Notes: a model not told the origin generated them from the letters alone. Shown: positions 1-8,192, numbered from the stretch's first letter. The stretch: DNA of 25,725 nt from Cyanobacteriota bacterium (GCA_027482985.1 JAIXVO010000155.1:1-25725); one strand, 5' to 3'. A program made the numbers and translations.

Positions 1-1639
1 CACAGAGCGTGGCAACATTGGTGAGCGACAGGGCGAGTTCATACTGCTTGCCCATCAAACTGCTGATGGTCGAAAAGTCATTCAGCAGATCCGTCATGTA
101 GTCAGTGGCCGCTAACAGTCGGGAGACGCGCACCTGCGTTTGCTCTGCCTGGTCGCGATCGCGCTCCTGGCCCAACAACTCAATGCCCATCGTGATAATG
201 GTCAGTGGGGTGCGAAATTCATGGGAAACGGTGGCAATAAAGGAATCTTTTAAGGTGTTGAGTTCTTGTTCGCGGGCGAGGGCACGCTGGGTACCGAGTT
301 CGGCCTGCTTGAGACTGGTCACATCCCGGGCGATCGCTAGCACTGTCGCTACGGCTCCCGTCTCATCCCATTCCGGCACAAACCGCACCTGCATCCACTG
401 TTCGCCGGATGAGGTGAGGTGGCAGATCGTCTGAAATGATTCTGTTGCGGTGGCAATGACTTGCTGAATTGTCTTCTCATAGGTTGTCGCGATCGCCGCT
501 GGACAGCCCGCCAACTCTGACCACCGCTGTCCCGGCAGGGCTGAGGCAGGCAGTCCCAGCAGCGCGGCGATCGCGGCATTCCCATAGACAAACCGCCCCG
601 CGCGATCAAACCGGGCGATCGCATCGGGGGTATGCTCCACCAGGGTGCGATACCGTTCTTCCGCTTGTACCAGGGCGATCGTCCGTTCCTGCACCCGTGC
701 TTCCAGGGTTTGATTCAGTTGCCGCAGTGTGGTTTCAGCTTCCTGGCGAGCTGATACTTCGGCTTGCAGTTGGGCATTTGTCGTTTGTAACTCTTCCGTG
801 CGACGAGTCACCACCTCTTGCAGCGCGGCGACGGTGTGCGCCAACTCCATCGGATCGATCGCTTTCAGCAAACTGCTTTGCGTCACAATGCCCACCAGCT
901 CGCCAGCGGTATTGACGACCACCATGCGCCGCACATGGAGCTGTTGCATCGTCCAGTGAGTTTGCCAGAGGGAGTCATCCAGCAAGACTTCTTGCAAGGG
1001 TGAACTCATTTCATCCTGCGCCAACCCCATTGACCAGTTGGCATGGGTCGCTTGAAGCCGAATGATGTCGCGCTCAGTGAGAATGCCCAACGGTCGCTGG
1101 TGCCCCGCTTCACCAGTGGCAATCACCACGCAACTCACCCGATGCGTCGTCATCAGTTGACTAATCTGCAACAGGGAAGCAGTGGGCAGGGCGACAATCA
1201 CCTGGGTAGACATCACTTCTTCCACCCGCCGCAGCTTGAGCAGGTCAACGGGTTCCAGGACGGAACGCAAACTATAGGGCGTGACAACACCACACAAGAT
1301 TTGCTGTTCATCCACCAGCGGCAAATGGCGAATGCGATGCTGCCGCAAGATGGAGAGCACCGACACGACCTCCGTCTTGTCCGTCAAAGGAAACGTAATG
1401 ACTTTGGGGGTCATCACCGTGGCGATCGCCTGAGTTGATAGGGGTATTTGCGCTGCAACTAAACGGGTCAGATCCCGCGCGGTAAAAATGCCGAGGAGCG
1501 CATCTTGTTCCGTAATTAAAACGTAATCAACTCGATGCTGATGCATTAAGTGCACGACATCGACCAGTGCGGTTTCTTTGGACACCAAGACAGGTTGGCG
1601 ATCGATCGCCCCATCTAAACTTTGCAACAGGGAGTTCAT
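1..1639 (-). CDS. Histidine kinase with four CBS domains and a PAS domain (partial, C-terminus outside window)
   Basis: The frame is open from ATG at 1639 to the left edge of the window, so about 546 residues are visible and the end is missing. Two CBS pairs fill roughly residues 8-265 (motifs such as LVDVVHLMHQHRVDYVLI, GILTERDII and LVGIVTQSSLLKAI). A coiled linker with E/Q-rich heptads follows at about 270-325, then a PAS domain at about 325-450 (AEERYRTLVEHTPDAIARFD). A HisKA dimerisation region has the H-box FIATVSHEFRTPL, with the likely phosphorylated His at about residue 473. The catalytic ATPase domain must lie beyond position 1. There is no signal peptide or membrane helix in the visible part, so it is probably a soluble sensor. 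CBS pairs commonly bind adenine nucleotides, so energy sensing is a reasonable inference, but the signal is unknown. It may be co-transcribed with the gene ending at 1717, 77 bp upstream. Confidence 0.9.
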   Translation of the reverse strand, partial: MNSLLQSLDGAIDRQPVLVSKETALVDVVHLMHQHRVDYVLITEQDALLGIFTARDLTRLVAAQIPLSTQAIATVMTPKVITFPLTDKTEVVSVLSILRQHRIRHLPLVDEQQILCGVVTPYSLRSVLEPVDLLKLRRVEEVMSTQVIVALPTASLLQISQLMTTHRVSCVVIATGEAGHQRPLGILTERDIIRLQATHANWSMGLAQDEMSSPLQEVLLDDSLWQTHWTMQQLHVRRMVVVNTAGELVGIVTQSSLLKAIDPMELAHTVAALQEVVTRRTEELQTTNAQLQAEVSARQEAETTLRQLNQTLEARVQERTIALVQAEERYRTLVEHTPDAIARFDRAGRFVYGNAAIAALLGLPASALPGQRWSELAGCPAAIATTYEKTIQQVIATATESFQTICHLTSSGEQWMQVRFVPEWDETGAVATVLAIARDVTSLKQAELGTQRALAREQELNTLKDSFIATVSHEFRTPLTIITMGIELLGQERDRDQAEQTQVRVSRLLAATDYMTDLLNDFSTISSLMGKQYELALSLTNVATLC

Positions 1640-1716
1640 ATTAATATGCAGAGAAGCGAAAATCTATGCTCTTGGGGTGCAGTATCCTACCTGTATCATT
1701 GCACCAAAAGCGAGAC

Positions 1717-2511
1717 TTAGAGCCAACCTCGGAGCCAGTAAACCCCAATTCCGACATACTCTTTCAAGGCGCGAGTCGTCGATCTTAACCGTTCTGCTTC
1801 CGGCAACAAATTTAAGGTGATCGCAGGGAGGCTACTTTGCATTTCGGCGTGCGTTTCGTTGGTGACTAAAAAGTCTGTCGGGGCAGGAGTGGCCTCAATT
1901 CCCAGCTTGCGAAAAATCCACAGCGATCGCGGCATGTGTAACGCCGAAGTCACCAGCAGCACCGTTTTGATGTTCTGAGCCTGCATAATTTGTTTCACAT
2001 TCACCGCATTTTCGCGCGTATTGCGAGAATTGGGTTCCTGAATTAAGACCGTTGCCGGCACTCCCATCGATTCCAGCAACGTTGCCATATCCTGCGATTC
2101 GGGAAACACATTATCCCCTTCCCAATCCACTCGCCCGCCGCTGAGGATGATTTTCGGCGCTTTCCCCGCTTTATATAGGTTGGCGGCATGAAACACGCGA
2201 TCGCCCTCCTCACTCACATCCACCCATGGTCGCGGCGGAATCGGTGGCTTCGTCGCCCCTCCCAACACCACGATCGCATCCGCCGTCGGCAAACTCGCAG
2301 GCGGCAGATATTGATATTCCAGCGATCGCACCAGCCACTCACTCACCCAGCCATTACTACTCGCCAGCAACACCACCAACGCCAGCGCGATCGGAATCGT
2401 CGCCAATCGCGGCTTACTCCAGAGCAACGCCGTGGCAATGATCAGCAAAATAGCAATCAATCCCAGCGGATAGAAAAAGAGAGGAATCAGCTTGGAGAGG
2501 AAGAGAAACAT
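1717..2511 (-). CDS. YdcF/ElyC/SanA-type DUF218 membrane protein
   Basis: A 264-residue protein with two hydrophobic segments in the first ~60 residues (LIPLFFYPLGLIAILLI and a second around IPIALALVVLLA). The DUF218 domain follows: DAIVVLGGAT, then IILSGGRVDWEGD, SRNTRENAVNVKQI and LVTSALHMPRSLWIF, the usual order of conserved blocks in this family. Family members are inner-membrane proteins linked to envelope homeostasis (ElyC, SanA), with an active domain outside the membrane; the biochemical activity is not settled. The frame is open further upstream to a TTG at 2559, but ATG at 2511 (MFLFLSKLIPLFFYPLGL) gives the typical N-terminus and was chosen. No strong Shine-Dalgarno sequence is visible. 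It lies just upstream of the CBS-PAS kinase on the same strand. Confidence 0.85.
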   Translation of the reverse strand: MFLFLSKLIPLFFYPLGLIAILLIIATALLWSKPRLATIPIALALVVLLASSNGWVSEWLVRSLEYQYLPPASLPTADAIVVLGGATKPPIPPRPWVDVSEEGDRVFHAANLYKAGKAPKIILSGGRVDWEGDNVFPESQDMATLLESMGVPATVLIQEPNSRNTRENAVNVKQIMQAQNIKTVLLVTSALHMPRSLWIFRKLGIEATPAPTDFLVTNETHAEMQSSLPAITLNLLPEAERLRSTTRALKEYVGIGVYWLRGWL

Positions 2512-2647
2512 AGGTCGTGACCAGATGACTTTGCGGATAAATTGGATCCCGGTATTCAAAGGGCGCTGCGGTAGGAGGGAAGTCCTGCTGTTAAAGTGAT
2601 AGCTCCCGCATCGATCCCCCTAACTTCCCCTTGACAAAGCAGGTATC

Positions 2648-3073
2648 TCACTTTGGCGTGCAAACGTAGTTGAGCACAGTACTAGCGCTACTGCCCGATC
2701 GCGGTTGGAGCAGGGTGCCACTGTCGCCATAACTGAAGCGTTTAATCACTTTGCGGTCTTGGTCATAGGCGGTCACCTGGCGCAACCGTTGGGTTTTGTT
2801 GGCGCAATTCGCTGACCAATTCAAGACCACGCCATGCACGGGGCGATCGACGGGTGCTTCTAAAAAGGCATTGTTGGCCTGCGGAAACTCGCGATATTCC
2901 CAATAAAGCACGGTGTCGGCCTGCCGCTGGATGGAACTGGTATCGACTAAAAAGCGATCGCCCACCGCATTTTGGGTCACCTTTTCCCAGGTCACAGCAC
3001 TGACCGCTGCCGAGGGCGCAATCAAACTGAGGCAAAACATCAGCGGTAGACAGCGAGTCAAGTAAAACTGCAT
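2648..3073 (-). CDS. Small exported protein resembling the surface-adhesin E (Adhesin_E) fold
   Basis: A 141-residue protein with a clear signal peptide (QFYLTRCLPLMFCLSLIAPSAAVSA, cleavage expected near residue 26). The mature part begins WEKVTQNAVGDRFLVDTSSI and continues with VLYWEYREFPQA and two cysteines (NWSANCANKTQ and VCTPK) that could form a disulfide. The W...yvD..SI...g..v..W pattern resembles the Adhesin_E family of small secreted proteins; this is recognition by eye and not certain. ATG at 3073 is preferred over GTG at 3076 because AGGAG lies 7 nt before it. Only 18 bp separate it from the upstream IMS-domain gene, so the two form a transcription unit of exported proteins. Confidence 0.75.
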   Translation of the reverse strand: MQFYLTRCLPLMFCLSLIAPSAAVSAVTWEKVTQNAVGDRFLVDTSSIQRQADTVLYWEYREFPQANNAFLEAPVDRPVHGVVLNWSANCANKTQRLRQVTAYDQDRKVIKRFSYGDSGTLLQPRSGSSASTVLNYVCTPK

Positions 3074-3091
3074 CACGGTGCTCCTGAATGG

Positions 3092-4255
3092 TTACTGAAT
3101 ACCAGCCGTGGGGGTCAGGATTGATCGCTCTAGCAACGAACCTGCCACCGTCTTGTAATCGGCAATTTTCCAGGTGCCATTATCCACCACAAAGGTAAAG
3201 CGCACCCGCTGGCTGGTGAAATCGGTCCGCGTCGGATCAATCACCCCATTCAGATACAACGTCCGTTCTTCCGTCAGGTTAATTTCCATCGTGGCGCGAT
3301 CGCGAGCCACGGCAAAGCGTTCGACTCCATCCACTTTTTGCACGCCGTACTGAAAATAAGCCCGATTCGTTTTCAGCCAATTCAACACGCCGTTGGGTCG
3401 CATCAGTGCCGCCAATAATTCACCCGTGGTCAGGTCTACCACCTGTTGCTGGTCATAGGGTGGCGCAAACACTTCCCCTTTGGCCTGCAACCAGCGATTA
3501 ATCAACGCGATCGCCTGTTGCTCATTAAACGCATCGGCAGGCCGCGCCGCTGGCACAATCACGATCGCAGTGGGCGGTTTCCCGGCAGGCGCAGTCGGTT
3601 GGGGCGTGGGGAGCGATCGCGGCGGCGTAAGTTGAGTCGGTTGATTCGGATTCGCAGCGGGTTTGGCAGTCGGTTTGGTCGCCGTCGGTTTCGGGCTGCC
3701 TGGTGAGGTCGCGGGTTTTGCCGGAGTCGGTTTGGCAGGCGTGGGTTTGGCTGGAGTCGGTTGCGCCGTAGTCGGCTTTGCGGGTGCCGGGGTGGGTTTG
3801 GTCGCCGTCGGTTGCGCAGGCGGGGTAGACGGCTTCGCGGGCGCATTCAGGGGCGGCACCACCACCGTTGGCACAGGCGCAGGATTGGTCACCGGGGGCG
3901 GGTTCGTCACTGGTGACGGGCTACTGCCGGTTGGTGGGCTGGGCACTGTTTCTACCATTCCAGCCGTCGCTTTGCCCAAATAACTTTCCACATTCCGAAT
4001 CGCCTGAAGCGCATAAGGATCATCAGGTCGCTCATCCAGTGCCCGTTTGAAATAGATCAACGCCGTTTGATGATCCCGCTGATTCGTCGCCGCATACCCC
4101 GCCTGCATATAGCGATCGAACAACGGCACTGGCTTCGCTGCCGCATTCGGTGCAGGTGTCGGAGTTTGGGCTACTCCGATCTCAGGACTGAGCATCAATC
4201 CCAGACCTGCCGCGATCGCCCAACCCATGCCCCACTTCTGCCACATCCCACTCAT
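3092..4255 (-). CDS. Exported TPR / Pro-rich / ARC6-type IMS-domain (DUF4101) protein
   Basis: A 387-residue protein. Residues 1-29 look like a signal peptide or anchor (MGWAIAAGLGLMLSPEIGVAQ). One or two TPR-like helices follow at about 45-95 (AGYAATNQRDHQTALIYFKRAL). Residues ~105-235 are a Pro/Thr/Ala/Lys linker with tandem KPTPA units. Residues ~245-380 match the IMS (DUF4101) domain known from ARC6 and related cyanobacterial proteins: ALINRWLQAKGEVFAPPYD, then LNWLKTNRAYFQYGVQKVDG, then VRFTFVVDNGTWKIADYKTV. In ARC6 the IMS domain lies in the intermembrane space, which fits an exported location here; the role of this protein is unknown. GGAGG lies 8 nt before the ATG. The gene precedes the Adhesin_E-like gene by 18 bp, and a heptamer repeat lies 24-58 bp upstream of its start. 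Confidence 0.85.
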   Translation of the reverse strand: MSGMWQKWGMGWAIAAGLGLMLSPEIGVAQTPTPAPNAAAKPVPLFDRYMQAGYAATNQRDHQTALIYFKRALDERPDDPYALQAIRNVESYLGKATAGMVETVPSPPTGSSPSPVTNPPPVTNPAPVPTVVVPPLNAPAKPSTPPAQPTATKPTPAPAKPTTAQPTPAKPTPAKPTPAKPATSPGSPKPTATKPTAKPAANPNQPTQLTPPRSLPTPQPTAPAGKPPTAIVIVPAARPADAFNEQQAIALINRWLQAKGEVFAPPYDQQQVVDLTTGELLAALMRPNGVLNWLKTNRAYFQYGVQKVDGVERFAVARDRATMEINLTEERTLYLNGVIDPTRTDFTSQRVRFTFVVDNGTWKIADYKTVAGSLLERSILTPTAGIQ

Positions 4256-4278
4256 CCTGCTGCCCTCCGGCGTTTGAC

Positions 4279-4313
4279 TTTTAGCTTTTAGCTTTTAGCT
4301 CTTAGCTTTTAGG
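4279..4313. repeat. Heptanucleotide tandem repeat, TTTTAGC x5
   Basis: Five consecutive 7-bp units: three exact TTTTAGC, then TCTTAGC, then TTTTAGG. It lies 24-58 bp upstream of the ATG at 4255, so in the promoter or 5' leader of the IMS-domain gene, just beyond its GGAGG. Heptamer tandem arrays of this kind (STRR-type repeats) are known in cyanobacteria. Confidence 0.9.
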
Positions 4314-4343
4314 AGATTTCTGAAGAAGATACCATCTCTGCAT

Positions 4344-4411
4344 GGGTTTGGCATTCGGCGCATTACCGCTCAACCATTGCCAAGCCTGTGACCGAATGCC
4401 GAACCCCTACA
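4344..4411. repeat. Dispersed palindromic repeat, copy 1
   Basis: The left arm GGGTTTGGCATTCGG (4344-4358) pairs with CCGAATGCCGAACCC (4392-4406), 14 of 15 positions matching, around a 33-nt loop. A second copy lies at 23399-23466 with nearly the same arms and a different loop. Read on the minus strand, this copy starts TGTAGGGGTTCGGCATTCGG, which matches the start of copy 2, so the two are in opposite orientation. It sits between the divergent regulatory side of the IMS gene and the 3' end of the DUF3685 gene. It is non-coding and could fold as a cruciform, or act as a terminator or transcript-end hairpin. Confidence 0.85.
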
Positions 4412-4458
4412 GTTTGTGGATAGAAATTCTTCTAGAAATTGCCCCAACCCCCTACCCC

Positions 4459-6327
4459 CTACCCCCGCCACCGCTGACCATTCCGCTTAAACCCCGGATC
4501 TTGCACGACATTGCCGACTCCTTTGATGATGCCACGACCAATCAGCCCGATGCCGCGCCCAATGACTTCCGTCAACACATAAACCACACCACTGCCGACA
4601 AAGGCGATCGCGGAGCGGAACCGGGGGGCGATCGCATCGCGGGCTTCTAGCGCCAGCGTCACGGCCAGCCCTACGCCAGCCAGGTCGTCTAACTCCTGAT
4701 TGCGGGGGGCATAGATCGAGGTTTTGACAATCCCTAAGTCGGCAAACATCAGCAGGGCATAGCGACTTTCAAAAATGGCGGTCGGTTCCTTCAAGTAGCG
4801 CTGCACCCGATACTTCCAGGAGAGGTTATTGCGGAAGCGTTCAATTTCGCGGGTGGAGAGCAGGCGGCGATCGTAGAAATTTTGCTTAATCGCGACCACA
4901 TTGCCAAAGCGATTTAGCAGGGGTTGCATCACGGCATTGCTCACCTGAATCACCAGATTTTGCAGGAGGGCTTCCATGCGGGTCATGGCTTCCACACTGC
5001 CGATCGCATAGCTGGTTTCATCCACCATCAATGGCAATTGCCACAGCAGGTGCGCCAGAAAATCGGGCACCATCGGAATTTTGCTGAGAATTTCAGCCTG
5101 CACGATCGCCACATCTTGCAACAACACTTCTACAATCTCAATCGGTTGCTGGTTTAAGGGATCGGTGGGCGAGTCGCCCAAGGGCAGCGTCGTGTAACGG
5201 CCAAAGTAATCAATCGTGGCCGATCGCCACAGGTCTTCCAAAATCAGCGCTTGTTTCTCGACCAGTTGGGACACTTCCAGGGGCGACAGTCGTAACTCGG
5301 CGATCGTCGCTTCCACCTGGCGTAACACGATCTCCAGCAAATCGCGTTTGCGATCGTCCCGCAGAATATCAATTTCCAGCGGGGTTTCGGTTAAATTCCG
5401 CAGCCCTAACTGCAATTTGGCATAGGTCGTATCCCACAAAGATGCTTGAAGACTACGCAGGGCTGTCGCCGGGGGGGAGGCAACGGTGAGGGCAGTCGGG
5501 GTGGGTGCGGGTGGGGTGGGTGGGTTGGGTGGTAAAGGCGGGGCGGCATCGCTGCTGCTAGAGCCAGTCGATTCCCCTCGCGGCGGGGGATTGCTAGCCC
5601 GACTCTCACGCCTGGGGACGGGGGGCACAGCCGCTGCTGGGGTGACGAGGAGCTGCTGTACCAACCAGCGAGAAGCCCGCAGTTCGCGCCGCCGTCCGGT
5701 GAGAAATAACTGGTCGAGGGGAGTCAGGGTGGGATCTTGAAGTTGAGCATCGATCGCCGCGATCGCGCTATCAATCTGTTCCAGCCCGGATTGCCGCACG
5801 CGCCGCTTGAATGTACTGAGACGATCAGAGGCAGCCTGACGGGGGGATGGGTTTACAGCGATCGCGGTCGTCGTGGGGGCGATCGCGTCCATGCCCTGCA
5901 CCCAGTAGGCATAACCTGCCGCTACTTGCTGAATCGCGATCAGCCAATCGGCAATCACGGTGGCATTTTGGCAGTAGCCCATCGCGCCAGCCTGGTAAGC
6001 CGCAGCAATTTGGGTAGGCGAGTTGACCTCACTCATCGTCAAAATCGGGATGGCGGGATACTGCTGCCGCAAGGTTTGACAGAGAGCGATCGCGGCGGTT
6101 TCTCCCGGCGGCAAATCCAGGCTGAGAATGATCACATCGAGGGCGATCGGTTGGGTGGGTCGCTGCTCCACCCATTGCGTCAACACCCGTAACGCCCCCC
6201 GCTGGGAATCGGCTTCGAGCACCACCTGCAACCCCGCCTCCGCCAGACAAATCGCCAATCCCCGCCGAAACCTGGGATTGGGATCAATCAGCATTAACTT
6301 CAATGGCTCAGCAGCAAGAGATGGCAT
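4459..6327 (-). CDS. Degenerate receiver domain fused to DUF3685 (Ycf55-like) protein
   Basis: A 622-residue protein. Residues ~9-145 form a CheY-like receiver (LKLMLIDPNPRFRRGLAICL; ALDVIILSLDLPPG; PILTMSEV; AGAMGYCQN). The phosphoacceptor Asp position is Ser69, and the conserved Lys near the end is Asn121, so this looks like a pseudo-receiver. A conserved helical stretch (about 175-240: LSTFKRRVRQSGLEQIDSAI ... FLTGRRRELRASRWLVQQLL) and a Pro/Ser-rich linker (about 245-290) follow. Residues ~300-620 match DUF3685, the domain of the plastid-encoded Ycf55 protein, ending with a hydrophobic patch (IAFVGSGVVYVLTEVIGRG). The function of the family is not established. The start at 6327 is the first ATG in frame before the receiver; no strong Shine-Dalgarno is seen. 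It is divergent from the GT39 gene, with 76 bp between. Confidence 0.88.
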   Translation of the reverse strand: MPSLAAEPLKLMLIDPNPRFRRGLAICLAEAGLQVVLEADSQRGALRVLTQWVEQRPTQPIALDVIILSLDLPPGETAAIALCQTLRQQYPAIPILTMSEVNSPTQIAAAYQAGAMGYCQNATVIADWLIAIQQVAAGYAYWVQGMDAIAPTTTAIAVNPSPRQAASDRLSTFKRRVRQSGLEQIDSAIAAIDAQLQDPTLTPLDQLFLTGRRRELRASRWLVQQLLVTPAAAVPPVPRRESRASNPPPRGESTGSSSSDAAPPLPPNPPTPPAPTPTALTVASPPATALRSLQASLWDTTYAKLQLGLRNLTETPLEIDILRDDRKRDLLEIVLRQVEATIAELRLSPLEVSQLVEKQALILEDLWRSATIDYFGRYTTLPLGDSPTDPLNQQPIEIVEVLLQDVAIVQAEILSKIPMVPDFLAHLLWQLPLMVDETSYAIGSVEAMTRMEALLQNLVIQVSNAVMQPLLNRFGNVVAIKQNFYDRRLLSTREIERFRNNLSWKYRVQRYLKEPTAIFESRYALLMFADLGIVKTSIYAPRNQELDDLAGVGLAVTLALEARDAIAPRFRSAIAFVGSGVVYVLTEVIGRGIGLIGRGIIKGVGNVVQDPGFKRNGQRWRG

Positions 6328-6403
6328 TCGACACAGACGACGGTTCGCATCAATATACTATGTCTGAATGCACTGTTCTGACTGCACCAGTTCCCCCTGA
6401 CGC
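6328..6403. promoter_or_regulatory. Divergent promoter region between DUF3685 and GT39 genes
   Basis: This 76-bp spacer separates two divergent start codons, so both promoters must lie here or inside the genes. TATACT at 6354-6359 is a good -10 match on the plus strand, and the overlapping AGTATATTG reads as a possible -10 on the minus strand. No convincing -35 hexamer was found for either direction. Assignment is weak. Confidence 0.35.
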
Positions 6404-8149
6404 ATGCACATTTTTCTGCTGTTTCTCTGGGTGGCGATCGCCGTCCTCCTGCGGTTCACTCATCTCGCCACCAAACCCGTCTGGGCAGACGAATTCTCGA
6501 CCCTGGTGTTCAGTCTCGGCAACAGTTTCCGCACGATTCCACTGGATCAGGTCTTGTCCCTGTCCCAACTCCTGCAACCGCTGCAACCGAATCCGACTGC
6601 GACCCCGTTCACCGTCATTCAAAATCTACTCACAGAAAGTAATCATCCACCCCTGTCCTTCGTCCTGACCCATTTCTGGTTACAGCTTTTTCCTCCCGTC
6701 AATGGTTGGGTGTCCATCTGGGCCGCACGATCGCTGTCGGCGCTCTGGGGCGTGGCGGCTGTGCCCGCGATGTTTGGGCTGGGCTGGTGGGCCAGTCGAG
6801 ATCGCCAGGTGGGACAGCTGGCAGCGGTACTGATGGCGTTCTCCCCCTTTGGCATTTATTTGGCTCAAGAAGCCCGTCACTATACGTTGGCAGTGCTGTG
6901 GGTATTGGCCTCACTGACCTGTTTAATCGCTGTCGTCAAGCGGTTACAAGCGAGACAGTCATTGCCGTTGGGACTCTGTGGGCTGTGGATTGTCGTGAAC
7001 GGCCTGGGCATTGCCACCCACTATTTCGTACTACTGGCGCTGGTGGCGATCGCGATCGCGGGACTCACCTGGTGGATCTGGGATCAATGGTCTGCCATCA
7101 AAGCGAGACAATGGGCATTTCCGCCTCAAACGAGCCGCTTGCTGCTGGTCGCCTTGGGGACGATCGCCACCGCCGCCGTCTGGTTGCCCACCCTCACCAA
7201 CATTCGCGGCACCGAACTCACTCGCTGGATTCAACGCGGCGAGTTAGATCACTCCACCGGACTGGATCAACTCCTGCGCACACTGGCGGGACTCGTGTCG
7301 ATGATCTATCTCCTGCCGATTCAAGGCATTCCGGTCTGGGGACTGGTGCTCACTGGGGTCGTTGGGGCAGCGCTCTTATTGTGGACAATGCCCTTACTCT
7401 GGCGGGGCGGACGGAATCAGGCGCAAGATCCGGCGATCGCGGCGCTCCTCGTCCTGCTATTAGGGTTTGTGGGCGCGGTGCTGGTGCTCTCGTTCCTGCT
7501 CACCTTTGGCTTCGGCCTCAACTTCAGCAGCGTCTTTCGCTATCAATTCATTTGCCTCCCGGCGGTGATTTTGCTCGTTGCCCTTTGTCTGGCGGACTAC
7601 TGGCAGCGACAGGCACCCCTGATTCCCGGTCTTAAAATTGGGCAGATCAGTGGCAAAGCCGCGATCGCGATCGTCCTGGGATTTAGTCTGGTGGGCAGTC
7701 TTACCGTCGTCGGCGATTGGGGCTATCAACGCACCCACCGTCCCGATCAGGTCGCAACTGCCATCAACATCGACTTTCAACCGCCCACCCTGATTGCCAT
7801 CCCCTATCGCACCCACGCTCACAGTAGCCGCCTGATGGCGATCGCCTGGGAACTATTCCAGGTCAACCCGACTGCCGCCCAGCAGAGTCAATTCCTGTTG
7901 GCGACGGCTCCGCCCCAGCAACCCCAAACCGCGATCGCTACCCTACAAACCGCCCTGAAATCCTTCTCAACGCCCTTTACGGTCTGGCGGCTCAACTTTC
8001 GCAGTGAGCTGAATCCCCGCTCTCAGGCAGTCTTGAGCCAGCAGGGATGTGAGGCCACCATGCCGTTAACATCAGTGGATGGCTACCGCTATCAACGCTA
8101 TGACTGTCCGGCTCCACGACAAACGAGTTCATCCCGGCAGTTATCGTGA
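6404..8149 (+). CDS. Membrane glycosyltransferase, GT39/PMT (ArnT-like) family
   Basis: A 581-residue polytopic membrane protein with about 10-12 hydrophobic segments through residue ~450 and a soluble C-terminal part of about 130 residues. The first extracytoplasmic loop carries PVWADEFST (Asp29-Glu30), matching the acidic pair used in catalysis by GT-C family 39 enzymes. LAQEARHYTLAVLW after the next helices matches the conserved EaR.Y.L block. Such enzymes move a sugar from a polyprenyl-phosphate donor to a protein, lipid or polysaccharide acceptor on the outer face of the membrane; the acceptor cannot be inferred. No Shine-Dalgarno is evident before ATG 6404, but the N-terminal helix begins directly there. 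The stop overlaps the proposed rpsP promoter. Confidence 0.88.
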   Translation: MHIFLLFLWVAIAVLLRFTHLATKPVWADEFSTLVFSLGNSFRTIPLDQVLSLSQLLQPLQPNPTATPFTVIQNLLTESNHPPLSFVLTHFWLQLFPPVNGWVSIWAARSLSALWGVAAVPAMFGLGWWASRDRQVGQLAAVLMAFSPFGIYLAQEARHYTLAVLWVLASLTCLIAVVKRLQARQSLPLGLCGLWIVVNGLGIATHYFVLLALVAIAIAGLTWWIWDQWSAIKARQWAFPPQTSRLLLVALGTIATAAVWLPTLTNIRGTELTRWIQRGELDHSTGLDQLLRTLAGLVSMIYLLPIQGIPVWGLVLTGVVGAALLLWTMPLLWRGGRNQAQDPAIAALLVLLLGFVGAVLVLSFLLTFGFGLNFSSVFRYQFICLPAVILLVALCLADYWQRQAPLIPGLKIGQISGKAAIAIVLGFSLVGSLTVVGDWGYQRTHRPDQVATAINIDFQPPTLIAIPYRTHAHSSRLMAIAWELFQVNPTAAQQSQFLLATAPPQQPQTAIATLQTALKSFSTPFTVWRLNFRSELNPRSQAVLSQQGCEATMPLTSVDGYRYQRYDCPAPRQTSSSRQLS

Positions 8150-8155
8150 TACAAT
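8128..8155 (+). promoter_or_regulatory. Candidate promoter of rpsP-khpA-phoH
   Basis: TACAAT (8150-8155) is a good -10 match, with TTCATC (8128-8133) as a weak -35 at 16-bp spacing. It overlaps the stop codon of the upstream glycosyltransferase gene. Transcription would start near 8162 and give a leader of about 70 nt before rpsP, containing the hairpins at 8165-8192. Confidence 0.4.
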
Positions 8156-8164
8156 CAGTAGTCT

Positions 8165-8192
8165 GTGAATTTTCACGGTTTTGATCACCGTG
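8165..8192 (+). promoter_or_regulatory. Two mutually exclusive hairpins in the rpsP leader
   Basis: GTGAA-TT-TTCAC (8165-8176) and CACGGT-TTTGATC-ACCGTG (8174-8192) are both perfect inverted repeats and share the bases CAC at 8174-8176, so only one can form at a time. There is no U-run after the second hairpin, so it is not a standard terminator. It could be an autoregulatory site or only a transcript-stability element. Confidence 0.4.

Noticed and set aside
2590..2640. CCCCCTAACTTCCCCTTGA as part of a dispersed cyanobacterial repeat
   Set aside because: Only one partial, unpaired copy is present in this window, so a repeat cannot be shown.
6706..7635. A 309-codon plus-strand open frame inside the glycosyltransferase gene
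   Set aside because: It is an alternate-frame shadow with Gly/Arg/His-rich composition and no recognisable motif, while the other frame has clear membrane helices and GT39 motifs.
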